This document shows, piece by piece, positions 62,858-64,000 of a stretch of DNA of 64,000 bases (position 1 is the stretch's first letter; the number at the start of each line of letters is the position of its first letter). The notes beneath the pieces were generated by a model that worked only from the letters and a program-made list of their open reading frames with translations, was not told where the DNA came from and searched no databases. A program made the position numbers and the translations under genes. This DNA comes from an uncultured Arsenicibacter sp. (GTDB lineage: Bacteria; Bacteroidota; Bacteroidia; Cytophagales; Spirosomataceae), in contig NZ_CAMFHL010000003.1 in NCBI RefSeq assembly GCF_945952095.1, positions 27,674 to 91,673 of the forward strand. The letters run 5' to 3'.

Positions 62858-64000
62858 ATGAAGCAGAACGGATTGGTGTTAGCGGGTATAAGTCTGGTCG
62901 CCCTGCTGACGGTCGGTTTTCTGAGCATCCGGCAAGCCGGACAACTGCTGTTCAGGCCAACAGAACAGTTGAAAGGGCAGGTTACCCGGCAGCTCGACAG
63001 CCTCGATGCGCGGATCGTAAAGACCTTATTACTGCCCGCCGCACAGGGAGCCGCGCCTGATGAGTTGCGACGGGCATTTCTGGCCTGCCGTAAACTGTAC
63101 AAAGGCATTGAGCCCTTCTCGGAATACTTTTTTCCGGCAACGTCGCGCTTAATCAACGGACCGCCTTTGCCTGAGATCGAAGCGGAAGAAAACAAGGCAT
63201 TTGAGCCGGAAGGCTTTCAGGTCATTGAAGAGCTACTTTACCCTGAAGTTGATACGACGCAGCGGGAGGTGCTGACCGCAGAAATCCGGAAACTGCGCCG
63301 TGAAGTAGCCCGTTGCCGGCAGTTGTGGGCGGTGACCACAGTGACCGATGCCCACGTGTTTGATGCCCTGCGGTTGCAGGTGTTCCGTGTCATGACACTG
63401 GGTATCAGTGGATTTGATACACCGCTGTGTCAGACTGCTATTCCGGAAGCGGCTGTGAGTATGCAGCATATCCGGCAATACCTGCATGGCTATGCAAAAA
63501 CGCAGCCCGCAGGCGATACCCTGATTCGTCAGCTTGAGGCGGCAGTGGTGTACCTGAACCAGCATCCGGATTTTAATTCGTTTGACCGTGCCCGGTTCAT
63601 CCGGCAATATGCCAATCCGGTATCGGAGCAGTTGCTGGCCTTGCAGCAAAAACTGTCGGTGCCGGTGCTGACCGACCGGCGGCCGTTGCGGTCCTCGGCT
63701 GCTACCTTATTTGCGGTTGGGGCTTTTGATGCCGACGCTTATGCCACCACCGCCGGTGCGCGTATGAATCCGGCCAAAGTCGAGCTGGGGCGTAAACTGT
63801 TTTCCGACCCCGTTCTGTCGGCCAATAACCAGCGGTCGTGTGCCGGTTGCCATCAGCCCGACCGCGCCTTTACCGATGGGTTAGCCAAAAATACAACCCT
63901 GACGGGCAACGGGCTTGTGGCCCGAAACACGCCGACGTTGCTGCATGCGGCGTTGCAGGCGGGGCAGTTGTATGACATGCGGACGCCGACGCTCGAAACC
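62858..64000 (+). CDS. Di-haem cytochrome c peroxidase, partial (runs off the window)
   Basis: An open frame of 381 codons from ATG 62858 to the window end without a stop. An N-terminal hydrophobic segment (LVLAGISLVALLTVGF) anchors or exports it. A helical region of roughly 290 residues follows (EGFQVIEELLYPE), and then the start of the bacterial CCP/MauG domain: MNPAKVELGRKLFSDPVLSANNQRSCAGCHQPDRAFTDG with the first haem site CAGCH. The second haem would lie beyond the end. The long N-terminal helical extension is known in Bacteroidota peroxidase-like proteins. It detoxifies H2O2 or matures proteins in the periplasm (family knowledge). Confidence 0.88.
   Translation, partial: MKQNGLVLAGISLVALLTVGFLSIRQAGQLLFRPTEQLKGQVTRQLDSLDARIVKTLLLPAAQGAAPDELRRAFLACRKLYKGIEPFSEYFFPATSRLINGPPLPEIEAEENKAFEPEGFQVIEELLYPEVDTTQREVLTAEIRKLRREVARCRQLWAVTTVTDAHVFDALRLQVFRVMTLGISGFDTPLCQTAIPEAAVSMQHIRQYLHGYAKTQPAGDTLIRQLEAAVVYLNQHPDFNSFDRARFIRQYANPVSEQLLALQQKLSVPVLTDRRPLRSSAATLFAVGAFDADAYATTAGARMNPAKVELGRKLFSDPVLSANNQRSCAGCHQPDRAFTDGLAKNTTLTGNGLVARNTPTLLHAALQAGQLYDMRTPTLET

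Overview
The window looks like chromosomal DNA of a Bacteroidota bacterium of the order Cytophagales, most likely a Spirosomaceae relative. The evidence is a SusC/SusD pair, candidate promoters with a TAnnTTTG -7 box and little Shine-Dalgarno, secreted M43/GEVED and Ig-repeat proteins, DUF4833 and DUF6580 proteins, and PAS-rich histidine kinases. The family placement is inference from gene content. I see no rRNA, tRNA, CRISPR array, transposase, integrase or prophage.

Layout. 0.1-4 kb: an exported RraA-like protein, then an ECF sigma factor and RskA-type anti-sigma factor beside a secreted fasciclin protein. 3.9-10.1 kb: tex, a DUF6580 membrane protein, a CobS-like protein that lacks the catalytic acidic motif, a Uma2 nuclease-like protein, type-2 trpB and a GNAT enzyme. 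10.3-19.8 kb: a PQQ-type sugar dehydrogenase lipoprotein, an MFS transporter, a SusC/SusD uptake pair, a YdcZ-type transporter and a haem-binding VCBS-repeat lipoprotein. 19.9-22.6 kb: a response regulator, histidine kinase and polytopic membrane protein packed head to tail, plus an unknown small acidic protein. 22.8-34.5 kb: the accessory part of the window, with an unknown protein, a tail-collar (Mdp-like) protein, a 1670-residue secreted propeller/beta-helix/Ig-repeat protein, an HD hydrolase and a 1381-residue secreted M43 metalloprotease. The two giants share Ig-like repeats and a C-terminal three-cysteine module.

34.5-41.3 kb: exported M28 peptidase and amidase, alanine dehydrogenase, two small proteins and a sterol-desaturase-type hydroxylase. 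41.4-50.1 kb: two large multi-PAS histidine kinases, a lone receiver protein, a GNAT enzyme and a class-III aminotransferase. 50.3-54 kb: a GHMP sugar kinase and a Tat-exported GH109-like Gfo/Idh/MocA protein behind a double LacI-type operator, then a probably abundant small exported protein. 54.2-58.1 kb: threonine-to-glycine catabolism (tdh-kbl) divergent from an Lrp-type regulator followed by a LacI-type regulator. 58.3-64 kb: an SDR, a glycosyltransferase, a dprA that appears to have lost an internal segment, a PhoX-like lipoprotein and the first part of a di-haem cytochrome c peroxidase cut by the window end.

The spaces between genes carry at least six families of palindromic or tandem repeats, mostly between convergent genes or downstream of genes. 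The most noteworthy observations are the CobS-like protein without its active-site motif, the internal gap in DprA, the paired LacI operators, the shared C-terminal module of the two giants with no obvious T9SS signal, and the intergenic repeat families.
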